Made by a program: the position numbers and the translations under genes | The notes under the pieces: model-generated | Told to the model about the DNA's origin: nothing | The model's database searches: none | What the model saw: the letters and a program-made list of their open reading frames with translations, nothing else | Shown: piece by piece, positions 28,451-42,997 of the stretch | How positions within the stretch are numbered: position 1 is the first letter of the stretch | Layout of the letters: each line of letters begins with the position of its first letter | Source: Patagioenas fasciata | Lineage: Eukaryota; Chordata; Aves; Columbiformes; Columbidae | Length of the DNA: 64,000 nt | Reading direction: 5' to 3' | Assembly (NCBI RefSeq): GCF_037038585.1 | Contig: NC_092525.1 | Coordinates: 1,590,969-1,654,968, forward strand

Positions 28451-31400
28451 CTGGTTTAGCTCACACACCTTTCTTCTTTCTAACTGCACAGCAGTTCACA
28501 CTCACAAAAGTTCGTGCTGGTTGGCATAAGAGTATCTGCATAAGAATTTACAAACATTACAAAGATATACCACAGACCACAGCTCTCTAAGCTTTCAAGT
28601 TAAAGTTCCATGTTTAAATAAAACAGACAATACCAGTAGAGCTGTGTACCTCTGTCGTCTTTGTTCAGAAAGAAGTGACAACACCAGAAAACACATTGAC
28701 AGCCAGTGCTTTGAACAGTGAAGGTGGGATCTACAAAAGTCTGATTAAACTAAACAGCCTCAGGTCTTTATCAAGCTGCAGATCTGCCAGGAATGCTGAA
28801 ATGCAAGAGTTTACTCCTGCAATATTCCACGATGGAACAGCCACTTCATATCAAATATAATCTCAAAGTTCCAAACCAGTACATTAAAAAGCTACCAGTA
28901 AGTATTAGAAGACCACTGCAAGATCTTATTGCTTTTTGAGTTAAATAATAATTTTTCAATAAACCAAAACCCAAACAGGTTCTCAAATCTGTTGCTTATC
29001 ATCCTGTTCATTCATTAGCACTGCAGCAATCAGTTTTTATACAATGTGTCAACAGAGGCGTCTAAAAAACCCCAAACAAAACTTATTCAAGTCCACGGAC
29101 ACCCCCGCCCTCCTTGCCCCCCCTCACCCTGAGCCCCACGATCACCACTTGGTGCGGGAGAGGAGCACAACTCGACAGACAGAACCAGAAATCCGACTGC
29201 GGTAAGAAGGAAACATCGAGGTAGTTACAGCTTCCTTAAACATTCAAAATCTGATGTCTTCCAAAACAAAGCACATCATCCTCATCATTTAAAAAGCAAA
29301 GTTGCTTTGTACGTCTCTGATCCTCACACCAGCTGAGTGGTTCTCAAGTCCGCTGAGCTCCACTGTGCAGCCACCCCCACGTCTGTGTCGCCTTGTCTGG
29401 AGTCCCCAGTCGCGGGACAGTGAGTGGGGTTGGACTCCAGTGATAAAGAAAAACACAAAGAGTCAAATTGGAAAAGTAATTAAAACAGAAGATCTGAAAG
29501 CCAGTTTAATTTTAATAACTTATTTGTACACTGCTATAAGCATATGAAGTATGGGGGTCACGAACTCTTGCTACCACATATGTGCCTTATTACAATAAGC
29601 ACAGGAAACAAGGAAGTAGCATTCCTTCTATTTTTGATGTAATTATGAGCTAATACATCTCCTGAGATGGCTTCCAGACCTGATTTAGTATCTACACTGT
29701 GTTGTACTGCAGATAAATACCTCAGGTCAGCATTAATTGAAGACAATGTGCAGAATGAGCAATATGCAGGTAAGCACAAGATCCTGGATTCCTTACAAGA
29801 GTCTACTTTTAAAATTGTCTGAAAATGCTGCAGAAATTGTAGCAGATAAACAACAGTAGCCACATTTTGTCCTATGGCATTTACATAATGTTGATCCACC
29901 TGTATTAACTTGTGCCCTTTCGGAACAGAGCTGTAAACTCAGAGTGTCCAAAGACTTCTTTCTTTTGAATAGAATACGCTTAAACTGGCTGTCTTGAACA
30001 GACTGGCTGTGCAGACTTGCAGCAGTTGAATGGAGGATGTGATTCCAGTGAATGGAGACAGAAAGAAGATCAGCACAAAAGCAGCAATGACAGACCAGAG
30101 ACACCCACCTAGAGCCTACGGAGACCAAAAAAAGTCGTCGCGTGGGCTTAGCAGTTGGGGAACCAGACCAAACAGCCTGGTTATTCTCCACCAGGAGGGT
30201 CTTTATCTGGCCATGATCATGTCATCAATGGAGAAACTCACCATCATCAGACAGAGTGCAGGCGTGGGCAATGAGAGCAGCAAATCCAGCACCGACACGG
30301 TGTCAGAGTTTGTACAGACAATGAACACGCTCACGGGTCTTGTTCAATACTTTACACACTATTCTGAAAAGAGACACTGATTTAACTGTTGCACAGCACA
30401 TACTGTCACTTTACACAACTTGGAGAAACAAAGCAAGCTCATAAAGTTCATACTCCATACATCAGGATAGGAGGTTACTCATAAAATGCAATCATCTCTG
30501 CCAGATACAGGCAAATGCACATATTTATTTGAAGCAAATTCCAAGTTTATACCGTCATCTCAGGTCAAATTCTGCTATCAGACACAGGACACACAGCTCA
30601 AATGCCAACAGCTCATAGGAAAGCTTCACAAGAGAATGAACTAAACATACAGCTATGGAATCAAGTGTGTTTTATCAATACGTCAAATGCAACTCTAATT
30701 CCCCTAGGCCCTCACGTTAATAGAAACCCCACAGAGTTTCTAGAAAGAATGTCCATAAAATTGACATGCGACATTACCCTCAGTGAGTCTCCTGAACCAG
30801 ACGGCAGAGCAACCGACCCGCAGCAAGGACAACACAGAACAGACAGTTCTGCTGGAAACGCAAGGAACGGACTAAAAGTAACCATTCTGCATTACAGAAT
30901 TAATGCATTGTGTCACTTTGTGTAGATAATTCACCCATAAAAATCAGTAAATTTGAAGGCCACCCTTACTGATAAATGCCTATATGTTTGTAGTCATGTT
31001 TAATAAAACACACTTTGTGAGGGTTTTTTGACTCAAGAAGGACACTGGATCAGTGTGCTTTGGATTATTTCTGTAAGGAGCCATAACTCAACAGAAAGAT
31101 AGCTTTAAGAAAGCGTGCAATTAGCTATTAATTGGACAAAATAAGTGTAGTTAGCACATAATAAATAGTTTTAAATGGTCTCACAAGTAGTTCATGTGAT
31201 ACATTTCCCTCAGGGTCTCCTGATATCTCCCATTCATTTCTATTAAACCTGCTGAAATGAAGCTGTGTGTGTTTCATTTCAGTGATCTACAGGGAATTCA
31301 AACCAACAATAACAACTTGCCGTATTATCAGAAACAGTTTCTGAAGAGCAAACACAACAATATGGGAGGGGGGAGTGGAAGAAACACCACCTGGATTCAT

Positions 31401-34400
31401 TTTCCCATATCAATTCTTATGAAAATACCCACAATAGGATGCACTTATCAGCAAGGTATACAACTGCACATCTACACACAACATAACTGCATGTAATCGC
31501 ACATTTTTGACCATATTAACTACAAATTGGGCAGCTATAAAATACGTCAGTTATACCTTCATTTACTTCCAGAAATCTCCACTGAAATTATTTTGTTGCT
31601 TAAATTACTGTATAATGTGCACTTTATTAATGTATTATACATTAAGTATACAAACATGTTATGAAAAAACAAATCTAGTCCCAATACCTTTTTGAGTTTT
31701 AAAGGACGCCGGTGGGTAACGGTGAACAATCAACAGTCATCCGGGTAAAACACCCATGGGCAGAACTGAAACTTGTTTTCATTGGTAGGTTGTGTTTTTC
31801 TGCAAGTTGTGTTATCATACCTACATACAGCAAATAAAGATTTGACCCAAATTACATACCTTTATGTGCATACACACACGCACATGTTTGTGTTGTACAA
31901 AGATGCACACTGTTACTGAGATGTATAGGCATTGAATGTGTCAGGTAAGTAACATGACAAGAGGCTTGAGAGGTGGGTCTGCAGGGAATTATGTAAGTAA
32001 CATATTAATGCAACAAATCTGGTGGCATAAAGCTACGGGGGAAAAAAATCCAGCGGAGAATCAGATAAATTCACGTGTTCTTTAAAGACAGCTCATGCAT
32101 TCAACCAACTCCCAGGTGGGCCTGACTGTGGAAAGGAAAGTTTGCTTGAGCACTTAGCGCCAGTGTCTGATGAGCAGACAAAACACCAACTGCAGACCGG
32201 GGACCCCCAGTTCTCAACCAGTTCATGGCTCTGAGCATCTTCTTTCCACACACTGCGGGTAACGCTTTACATCTGCAATCCCCTCCCTAAACCCATCTTG
32301 TTCCTGGCTGAGAAGATACCAGATGTGGGAACTATTGCATGATAGAAGAATTTGTGCTGTTAAATCACAGGATTCTGAGCACTGCAGATGATCACAGTGC
32401 GGTGCTGCCCTGAGAAGAAAGGACGAGTGACTCTTGGTGTTCCCTGCTGCTCACTGCCCTGATCCTGCCCACCCTCATGTTCCAGCCACTCAGACCCCGG
32501 CCAGAATGACTGAGACAGGAGGGTCTCTTAAGGATGTTTTGTTTTGTCCAGATACCTTTAATTTGCTTATATACACAGATTTCATAAGAGGAAGCACTTG
32601 ATTTCACCGATGACACGATTTCTCCGTTAACGCATCTCACCAAGATTGCCAGTTGACAGTCCCCCTTAGGATGAGAGAACGTTCATGTTGAACAAATCAT
32701 GAACACTTGCAGTGATTGAAACTGGGGGTTTTTCAGACAAGCACCATCTGCCTCCTGCGCCAGAGACTCAACAGAATTATGTCTCAGACATTATGGCAAC
32801 AACAGCTCATCCCGCAGCGATGGGTCACTCAGAGCGAAAACAATCCCGTATGGACACCGTGTCCAGCAGCAGATGGGGCACTCAGGAGAAGGTGAATCGC
32901 GATTTACATCCCAACACCAGCCGAGGCCCGCAGACAAAGGCCGCGGGCTGACAGGGGAGGGGACGGGCCTTTCGTTCTCCTTCTTTGCTTCTCTTTTCCT
33001 TTCCTACACCCTTATTTCATCTCCTCTCCCTCTATGAGCAGTATAACCTAAGGCTTAGAGCCACAAAACTCCTTTGTGTAAACCCTTTGGCTGTTAAACT
33101 GTTCACCAATTTGGCTTAAGTAGCGTAAATCTTCCTGCTAATTGGGCCAAGCTGCAAAATAAAAGGTGTTGGGGTTTTTTTGTTTATGGTCCTTGAGTAC
33201 CCCATATACTCTTTTCTAACTAAGGGGACCTGAATCGGAGTCACCTCCCCACACACGGACAGCTGGGGACGTTCTGCAATGAAAACTTGTATGGAGAGGG
33301 GAACACACTGAATAGGTCAATCCAGCATTTAATAAAAGCAACAGAGTTAGCTCTTGAATTAACATTGATAACATGCTCTGCTATATTGTGGCCAGTTGCG
33401 ATTGGAAACAGCGCAGTTACAAGTTCGGTGTGCATGGTCCTCTGTATACACGAAGACATCCAGCCAGCTTTAGTCACGCACCTGATCTTTCCTTCGTGTT
33501 ACAGATCTCTGCAATGAAAGCTGGGAGCAACAAACATTCAGCTTTCTGATGTGTCATTAAAGAGATTTTTCTGCATTTACTACAACCTTGACCGAGCCTG
33601 TACCTGATTGCTTTAACTGGCATTAGATAAGTCATTGAGGAAGCAGTCAAGTCAGCCCGCGAGAAGACACGGAGAGGTGACAAAGTTGTAAGTCCCTAGG
33701 ATGCTGGCACACCAGCACGAACACAGGCAAGCAGAAGCCTCCAACGCATTGGCAGAAATATCCTACTCAGGTACAGCAGACAAATGCAACTTATAATGGA
33801 ACGGTTACAATATGCTTGGTAGAAAAAAGCTGAGGTTCCGCTGCCTCAGGCGCACAGCGGTTACTGCTGTGTCTGGTCTAACCCAGATCCAGTAGTGAGC
33901 TACACGTGTTTATCTTGGTTTGATATTTGTAGTGCACGTGTTAACGTACAGATCAATATACAAGTCAAGGTCTGATGAACAAAATCTCTCTCTGAAAGAT
34001 CCTGAAGTGATCACTGGAGTGATTTTCAAGGCAAAGATTCTGTCTGTCTCCAGCTCCCAGAAGACTTCAGAGGTGAAATTCTCTATAAATCCTGAGGGGG
34101 AAAGAGGGGGTTGTAAGGAACATGAACCTGAAGAACATTCAGTAGCTCTCCCGGGCGCTCTGTGACGGAGCCTCCCCTGTTCACCAGCTCCTGAGGCTCC
34201 AGGGGCTGCAACACGGGGCACAACGCGCTCACAGACTGAACCTGCGCTGAGGGAGAAAATGCCTTCCTGATGAAGCTTTAACATCAACACACCAACTATT
34301 GCTTGTCCTTCAAGGAAACTATCTTGTTATAAGCATTTATAGCTCTATTGTCTATTTATGCTTTTAGCAATAAGCGCTTTTATCCACATTTCATTTTGGT

Positions 34401-34418
34401 GCACCTGGTAAGACATGT
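28450..34418. other. AT-rich non-coding remainder of the unit
   Basis: About 6 kb without recognisable genes, RNA genes, satellites or retroviral motifs. The longest frames (132 codons minus at 29793-30191, 116 codons plus at 30030-30380, 107 codons plus at 30602-30925) resemble nothing I know and carry no domain signature. Exons of an untranslated RNA cannot be excluded. Confidence 0.5.
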
Positions 34419-36772
34419 GATTGAAGGTGACAGATAAGAGCAGGGCACTCTTTTAATCCCTAAGACAGGACCCTGGGAAAACTTCACAGGAATCAGTTCT
34501 TCACTACATTGCTGCTCCTTGCATTCACAGGCCAGCAGAAAAGCACGGGCCGAGGTGAGAACCGCCCGCAGAAGGGGCTGCCAGACACTGTTCTGGCTGA
34601 TGCTCTGCCAGGACGTGCTTCGTTTTCTGTCCGGTGCTGTGCGGGGGGAACACGGAACATCTGCACGAAAAACCTGCGCTTGGCTCGTGCAGCATCTGTG
34701 TCACGGGAACCGAGAGCCACGTCTCATCGCTGACCTCGCGTGTTCACACAGCTGACTCAGTGATCGATACAGGTTTATCTGCATTACAAGCACAGCCGAG
34801 CCAGGTCAAGAGTGCTTCTTAAGAACCATTTTCAAAATGATCTTTCTAGACAATAAAGACTGATTTATCTTAATTTGTCTTACCTAAAAGCTAAGAAAGT
34901 ATTTAATTTCTAGTAAGAAAGATGCCTAATTTTCTTTTGGCTATTAAAAATTGTATTAACCTCCAAAAATAAGAGAGTAAATGTCTGTTAACACTTTTTC
35001 CTTTTATGCTGATGTGAAGAAAATTCCTCTCTCATCCTGGTACTGTCAAACAGGATGAACATTTACAGAGAATGAGAGTGGGGAGTGACGAAAAAGTCAA
35101 CAGCTTTTGCAGTCAGTTTATATAAATTAAGATAAACGTGATATTGAAGCAAACCCAAATGTTTCTAACGTTCTCCTATAGAATCTCCTGCTGCTGTACA
35201 ATAAGATATACTCTCAGACTATGACAACATTAGTCCGTGTCTTTGTAAGGCGCAGTCTTTTTCCTACCATATCATGCATAGGTGCCACACTTTTATATAG
35301 CCAGGTAACTGCTCATCTAAGGTGCATTTTGAAACATACCTTATCCTGCTTTGGAACCTGTGCCGAAATGGAAAGTAGTTGCTCTGTATCCAGGAATTTT
35401 GAGATAACTGTAAAACAAAAGTAAACAGATCAGAAATTGAATGGAAATCATAACAAAATCTATTTTTTTTTTTTTATGAACACAATTATTTAGTGAAACT
35501 TTTGTTAATCTTTTTCTTCCATTCTATCTTCACAAATTATTTACCAGGGAAAAAACAGGTTAAAAATTGCTGCTATCTAAATTATGTTGTCATAACTACA
35601 CAGACTGTACCGAAGCATGTAGCAATTATTTTACAGGTGGACATATATCAATTTGGTAATATTCTTTTAGTGTGATTGAATCACACGTCTCTTGTGATAA
35701 AGATCAAGATGACACGATCCAGCTCCAGGTGCACTGACTCATACTCTGCTGTTGTGTTCTGTTTAGTTTGTCTGGACCACTATGAAGCAACAGGAAAAAA
35801 CACCCATACACAACAACAGAACATCAGTGATGCCTTTATTTGTTTTTAATGTATACATTATGTACACCCGAATACTTCCAACTAGTCACAGAGGTAGAGA
35901 CAAACTCACATTCTTTGAAAAAGGTATTGGCTGACTTCTACCCATTTAATCTGAGAAATTCGCTTTTCTTAGCAAAATCCTTGAGAAAAACATCACTATC
36001 ATAATAAAGATTATTTCCACTACGTGTCACCTGGCCAATAATTACAATTCAAACATATTGAGTCACGTTGCATACTTTCACAGATTAGAAAGAAAGTGTT
36101 TTAACATAAATTGAATATGATGCATTAAAAATAAACTACTACTTAGTTGAATACACTCAGAAAACCAAAGACGGTAAATGTCAAATGAGGGTTCCAGGTA
36201 AGAGTACCCTACAGATTTGAAGCGCGCTTTGGGGACACCCAGCGCCTCCTGTTCACTGTACATTATGTGAACTGCAGCAGCTGAGACCCTGGGATGTGTG
36301 ACCTGCAAAAACCATGAACATTAAAGTAACGTTTATAAATCACAAACATGTTATTTGGCTTCCTTATGGACTGAAAGTGACAGGAGTGAAGCATCTAAAC
36401 GTGATCTGTCCCACATTCATTCTTCACCAGCCTGCAGCGGTTCTAGCAGGAGCTTCACACGTTTTCCCCCATTTAAGAGTTTAGATGCCAAAATATCCCA
36501 ATAAGAACCATAATGCTTGTTTACATCTAGAATTGTCTTAAATATACGTCCTCCTATGCATGTTACAGAACACTGTAACCCTGCTTTGTATATTAACATG
36601 TAATACATGCCACTAAAACCGCATCAATTAACTGACTAGACAAAGTTTTCCTCTGGAATTTAACACGTGCATTAAAACTCCTCCAAACCGAAGCCCAGCT
36701 CTACTAGGCCGTCCCACAAGCGCAGGGCTTGAGCTCTGGTTTGAGCCCGATGCCGCACTCCCCGCGCCGGGC

Positions 36773-36808
36773 TGCAGTACCGCGCTGTGGCCACCGGGCG
36801 GCAGCACC
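36773..36808 (+). promoter_or_regulatory. CTCF-like site A, copy 2
   Basis: Unchanged second copy of the site at 2355-2390, with NRF1 palindrome (36855) and octamers (37055, 37076, 37155, 37176, 37224) likewise retained. Confidence 0.7.
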
Positions 36809-39800
36809 AGCGACACCCGGCGGGCGGTGCACCGCGGGAGCACCGGGGCGCCACCGCGCATGCGCGGAACCGGGGCTGAACGTCCGCGTGCGTGCGGGGG
36901 TGACCTGCACCGGGGTGACCACCCGGGATCACCCACAGCAAACGAGTCACCCGGGACAACGCGGAACAGAGAATCCGCTCTAGAGAACCACCCCACCCAG
37001 AGAACCCTCCTCGGCGGAACCTCCCGGCGGCCCGTTCGAGCTCTCTAGTGCCCTATTTGCGTAGCCACGCCTCTGATTTGCATTTCTCCGCCCCATCCTC
37101 GCCCCGCCTGCCGTTCCCATGCGCCCCGCCCCTGCTCTTATCTCTCGCAATCTGATTTGCAGGCTTCGAATCTCAATTTGCATTCTCCCCGCCTACTCAC
37201 CTCCCTGCCCAAGCCCCGAGGAGATTTGCATATCCGGCACGACGCTCTGCTCTGTTCTGTTTCTATTCGACCCCATCTATTTCTATTATTTCTACTTCTA
37301 TTAATTCTCGTTCTATTTCTTTTCCTGTTTTCTGTTTCTTTCCCTGCGAAGTACAAACCACACCTGATCTCACAGATGTCCAGTGTAACCTGTAGCTGCT
37401 TTTGGTAAATATGAGCAGAACTTTACAGCACACGGTTTTCCCAGCAACATGAAGCAGAGAGCGTATTCAAAAAAAAAAAAAAAACAAACCACAAACACAA
37501 AGACGACACACAGCCTTGTAAGTCGGGTGATTAATTCTATTCAGTACGCTTTTACTTAAGTTAGATTACAAGAAAACTAAATGGGGCTCGCCCAGTGCCC
37601 TGTGAGTAGTAAAAACCATCACCACACAGTCAGTCATTCAGCAGAGAGCTCGCAGCAGCTCCCCGGCTGCCGCAGTTATGGAACGAAGCGTCTGGCTCGC
37701 ACACAGAGCCCCCCAGCCCCTGCTCCCACCGCTGACCAGGTGCGGGTGCCGTTCTGCTCCCTGGGGGCAGCTCAGGCCTTTCCCTCAAGTGCACCCGCCA
37801 GAGACATTTCCGGGTAAGGATGAGTTTTTTAATCCTTTCTATAAACAGAATTTCTTTGCATTTTAAAAACCTTGTACATCACTGACATTGACTCCTATGT
37901 CTCTTTTTACACATACGTATGTATTTAGGGAATATATTTGATTCATATATATCATCTATTTCCACTGTAATGTATATCTACTTAGACATCTACACACTTG
38001 CGTATGCATTTACATGTATATATCTGCTTAAACTTATACAGAATATCTGTTTATGCTTATATATATCACCACTTATTATCTAGAATATCCATTTATACTT
38101 ACGCACCTGTTTAGCCTTCTCTTTGGACACAAATATCTTTCTAGACTTGCAGATGTTGGCATATTGTTACAATCATATTATTACATTTATGTATATTTAG
38201 ACAGAGCTATCGATTCACACTTGGCGTGTGGCACGATGAGCAGGGACACGTGGCCAGCTGCACGGCTCAAGCACGAGGGACACCCCGACCTGCCAGGGAA
38301 AAGCGCCACTGAGAGCCAGACAGAAACAAAGTACGTCAGAGCACGCTGTCAGATATTGGGGAAACACTCATAGCATCCAGTTGCCTCTCTTTTTCAGTTT
38401 TTAGAACAAATACCCATCTGCTTAAGTACACCTAATAAATTATATGCTGCACCTACTCAACAATTACTCTTAACTATGGAAGTCAACATGTAAATTAGAC
38501 CATTTTATTTGCTTTAAGTTTCATTGATAGGAAAATCAGTGAGATAGAAGACATGGGTTTACTTTAAAAAATAAATAAATATCCCCATTCCTGCAGTGCA
38601 GCATAAGGCTACGAAAAAGGAGCGTCAGACTCACGAACACTTTTGGCTGCACTGCAGCACACAGGGGAACACGTTTCTGTGACCGTGACAGCTCGACTGT
38701 CGCAACCGGGAACCCGAAGCCCAGCGGTGCCACCAACCTTTGCCAGGCCTGCTGTGCTGGGCTCTGCGGAAGGAAATGGACTTTGGTTGGTTGTTTCAAA
38801 GAAAATGAACAGTCCTGTTGTTGATGAGGCCACTGCCCACTACATCACCTGGGAAGATCCACTCGGAGGGCAGGTTCATAAAATGCAGCTTCTTGGAATG
38901 AGGAATGCTGCCGTTTTGGAAGATTTCTTACCAACTGAAGTCAGAACTACACACTGTAGGTTAAGAGAAAAAAGTCACTATTGAAACAATAACTCATCCA
39001 AATCACACATGGACTCACCGCCACCAGTTACGAGGCTGAAAGTGCTTCTTGGGAACACCTGGCAAACACGCAGAACAAAACCGATTTGCCCAGGTGCTTG
39101 TATCTCTGTCAGCTTTTTGAGTACTATTCTAAGATATTTTAAAAACCTATTGAGTGAAAAAGAACAAAGCATTTGTCATTGAATCAGGTTGTTTCTTCTG
39201 GACATCTGAACTCTTACAAACACCTCCTTTCCTCTTTTAGTACAAAATCATTTCCATAGTATCATTCAATAGTAAGCCCACAGAAACAGAAGATTACGCT
39301 TTCAGGAAGAGAAAATAACCAGAGGGAGGTGAGCTCTGCACAGGTGTACCGTGCTCCAGAACAGACCTTATTTTTAGTACTCCTGGTAAAATATTTCGTA
39401 TTAAAAATATAGAAGGAGAGTCGGTGCATTCTTAATGTTAACTTTAAAGTCCACTCTACAAGTACCTGAGGAAAAGTGCAGACACGCGTCCTAGCCGTAC
39501 CTTGTACGGGCAGACCGCTCTGGATTCCTTCTGTCTGTCTGGTACTTCTGTAGCAGAAGACGGGGCAACCGCGGTGAAACGGTGGCAGCAGACATCCAGC
39601 TGAAAGAGGAAAAGCCCTTCAGAACAAAGCTGGAGAGGAACCTGACACTTCCTTTTTTCTTGTGAAGGCTACAGTTGAGTGGAGAAAAAAGTATTTTGCA
39701 CCATCTTCAGTACAGCTGTTGATACGGCCACTGGAGCGTTTGCGTTTTTTGGATAACCAGGCCATTTTTGACTCATTGGCAGTCTGAGTTCCCTAGAACA

Positions 39801-40017
39801 CATTTTCCCAGATACACACAGAACACAGACACAGATATCACCCAAGTATAGCCAAGATTTCCTTCCTCGCCCTGGATGCTGTCATTGAAGAGCCCAGCAG
39901 CCCATCCGTCCTCGTGAACCGCCCCACTGGAAAAAAACAAAAATTATCTTTTCCAGGCTGTTTCTTCAAAGGGTAAAGATATTTTAAATTGCAGTTATCT
40001 TTTCCAACAAAGTGATT

Positions 40018-40898
40018 TTGTGATTCCTTTGAAAAGGAGGGTAAGCTTGCCAGAGAAAGATAGGGACAGGGAGCAAGACAAGGTGACACAGAGAGAGGGG
40101 CAAAAGGGCCAGGGAGCAGGGCAAAGGGAAGAAGAGGCCAAAATGAGAGACAAGGAGCAGGAGACAGAGACGGTGGGAAAAATCCTAGAATGGGCAGTGG
40201 GAGAGACAGACAAAGGAGAAGTGGGCGCCGGGCTGCGGGACAGAGACAGGAAGGAGGAAACGCAGTGACAGGGAGCAGGGCAGAGCGACAGAGAAACAAA
40301 AACAAAGAGGGAAGAAGACAGAGAAACCAGGAGTAAGACAAGAAGAAGGGCAGAGAAACAGGAACCGGGGTGGGTAGGGAGCAGGACCAAGAGATGGGGC
40401 GAGGATGGAGATGGAGGAAGAAACCTGGGATGGCCAACAGGACAGGGAAGAATATGACTGTGGGTAGGGAGCAGGACACAGGGATACAGCGAGAAACAAT
40501 GGGACAGGGAGCAGCATTAAAGGTCAGAAAGAATAAGAGATGAACAGGAAGGAGGAATGGAACGCTGAGATGCTGAACAAGAAACGCCAGCAACAGTGAG
40601 CAAGACAAACGAATAGAGAGAGAAGGGCAAGGCAGGAAGAAGAGAGATAGGAAGGTGGGAGATAAGAGCTGCACGTACAGGTACTGAGAAGAAAAGAACA
40701 GCAGGGAACAGGCCAGAGAAACTGTGGGGAAAAAAAGAGACTGATGCAGATCAAGACAAAGATATGGAAAAGGGAAAAACAGCTATAGAAGATGGAGCAG
40801 GACACAAAAATAGAGAGAAAAGGAGAGGTATAGGGAAGCAAAATTTTAAAATAATAATAATAAACCAAAACCACCACCAAGGAGGGGCAGGGAGGCAC
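40018..40898 (+). repeat. Polypurine tract, copy 2
   Basis: Second copy of 5600-6480. The minus-strand artefact frames have identical translations, so even this mutation-prone tract shows no visible difference between copies. Confidence 0.8.
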
Positions 40899-42961
40899 CA
40901 GGACACACAAGCCGGGGACGAGGCCCCGAGGGCCAGGGACTCACAGCGGCTCTCGCTTTCGGTGGCTGCCAGGAGGCTTCTAACAGCTCAGACGCTCCCG
41001 TCTCCTTCTCTCCTCCCTTCCTCTCCGGTAACTCGGGGCGCTCGGCCGTCCTCAGCCTAGGAGAACACGGTGGGGTGTCAGGGCTCCTACGAGACGAGGC
41101 TTCGGGGACATGGAGCCTCGCTGGCTCGCTCGCCAGGCAGCCGTCCCGCTCCAGGATACGCGCACGGACCCTGCCGCGCACGTTGGCCCCCGGCCCGCCG
41201 CACGCCGCGCAGAGGGAGCCTTCGCCACCCGGAGAGAGGGGCTCGCTCTCTCGCCCGCTGCAGGAAGCGGACATTGGGCCGACGGCCCCGCATTTCTTCC
41301 TCTTTACCTCTCCCCAACCTCTCTGGCTCCAGCAGCAGCAGCCCCCGTCCACGCACGGGACGTGCTCCCCTGTCCCTTCTCCCGCCACGCTGCCAGACGA
41401 GCCTCGCCAGCCCGAGGCGGGCGCAGCCAACGGCATCCCCTGGGCTGGGAGTGAACGGCCACATCCTCAGCGCGGCCTCTGGGAGAGGGAGAGAAGAAGC
41501 AGCGGCCGTTAGCACCGTAGCTCACCCCTGCCCCAGCCTGCTCCTTCCGCAGGGGCCACCGGAGAGGTGCCGAGGGCCGGCTTGCTGCCTTCACAACGGG
41601 GCTTGGGAGCGGCCCAGGAACACGGGACGGGTTCGCAGGAGCTGCCGGAGCTGGGGGCGGCTGCACGGGGCGAGCGGGGCCGCGGGAGGAGGCTCGGCGG
41701 GAGCTCTGGCGAGCTGGGGACGCACCCGGCGTCTGCCCCCGGCCGGCTGTCGCCTCCTGCTCCTCTGCCGCACGCTGGGGACGGAGGACGGCGCCGCGTC
41801 TCCCACCTGGGCGCTGCTCCCCAGGTTCCATTCCCCGCCTGGGCTGGGGGGTCTGCTGAGCATCGGGCGTTCACAGCTCCCCCTCAGAAACACAGAAATT
41901 CCAAATTAGAGTTCAGCCTCTGAAAAAAGTAGAGCAGGAGAAAGCAGAGGAATTAGTCAGAAGAAGGGACAGGAGAGCAGCTGAGCTAACGGAGGATTCG
42001 AGGGAAACGGGCCACCTCAAAACACAAGGCATCCTCAAAAAACCAGAGCAACTGCAGCAACGCCAGACAGCATTAAGACAAACTGACACCGTTTAGGACA
42101 CGCTCAGCATAAAAGCAAACACATCCACCGGTGCAGGAAAGCATCTCGCCCCTTCCCCACAGCACCGCCACAGGACACAGCCCTGTGAGGCCACGGGATG
42201 GGCTCGTACTGAAACGGAGAAATAAGTTTGACAGCAGAGTCAATTACACCGTTAAGCAGGCAATGTTTCTTTCATCTGCACTGGGGAGCTCTGGGGGTCG
42301 TCCTCTGTAAGTGCTCCCACGACTGGATACTCTTGCATTGCTTATAGTCACACAGCTGCTACATATTAATTACAATTGTTTTAAATTTTGAACATACAAT
42401 ATATCTAGCCTAAGAAATAATTGATGAAGTTACTTATAAATGTTTAGTTTCTCACTCACAACACATCTATTAGTTAAATATAAACTAAGCTCTCAGCTTC
42501 TAAACAATGTGTTATTAAATCTTCTGTCTCCCTCTTGTCGTGCAGAAGGATCTAAAACGTGAAAAACATCCCCTCATCGTGCAGGCGGTCAGAAAGCATT
42601 TACCCCACGTGAACCGGTTAATGAAGGGTACATCTTCTATAACTTCATCGCAATATACATTAACTTGGTAGCTTCTCTTGAATTCCCCCCTTTTCAATAT
42701 ACTTGCAAACTCTTTGGCAGTATAAATCTACGAAATATTATCATCTCGCGTTGTGGTACAGCACAATTATTTGTTACCCACTAGCAGTACCAAACAGAAC
42801 ACTGTAGCGTAATGTAAGTAAAAACGACTAGCATCAAAATCAGAGTCCTAAGATCAATGCTGACAGAACTGCGAAGCCGCAGCTCCTGCCGGTTCTGGCG
42901 TTGGTTTCTGGCACTTCTGACCGCTTCGGGTCAAACGGCGCCTCTTCCCCCGGCCGTGGGC

Positions 42962-42997
42962 TGCAGTACCCGAGTTTCGCCACAGGGCGGCAGCACT
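42962..42997 (+). promoter_or_regulatory. CTCF-like site B, copy 2
   Basis: Unchanged second copy of 8544-8579. Confidence 0.7.

Larger units (their letters stand above)
1..34418. repeat. Macro-repeat unit, copy 1 (34,418 bp period)
   Basis: The first bases of the window (gattgaaggtgacagataag) recur at 34419, and every landmark I checked up to about 24.2 kb recurs exactly 34418 bases later. Because the array is tandem, the window start is only an arbitrary phase and not a true unit boundary. The unit holds four CpG islands, three CTCF-like sites, minus-strand and plus-strand retroviral remnants, a 57-bp satellite array and a 52-bp minisatellite. I saw no flanking target duplication or mobile-element end at the junction, so tandem duplication is a better reading than insertion. 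Confidence 0.97.

Noticed and set aside
1-34418. The 34.4 kb unit as one giant transposable element
   Set aside because: There are no terminal repeats or target duplication at the 34418/34419 junction, and the contents are a mosaic of satellites, islands and old retroviruses.
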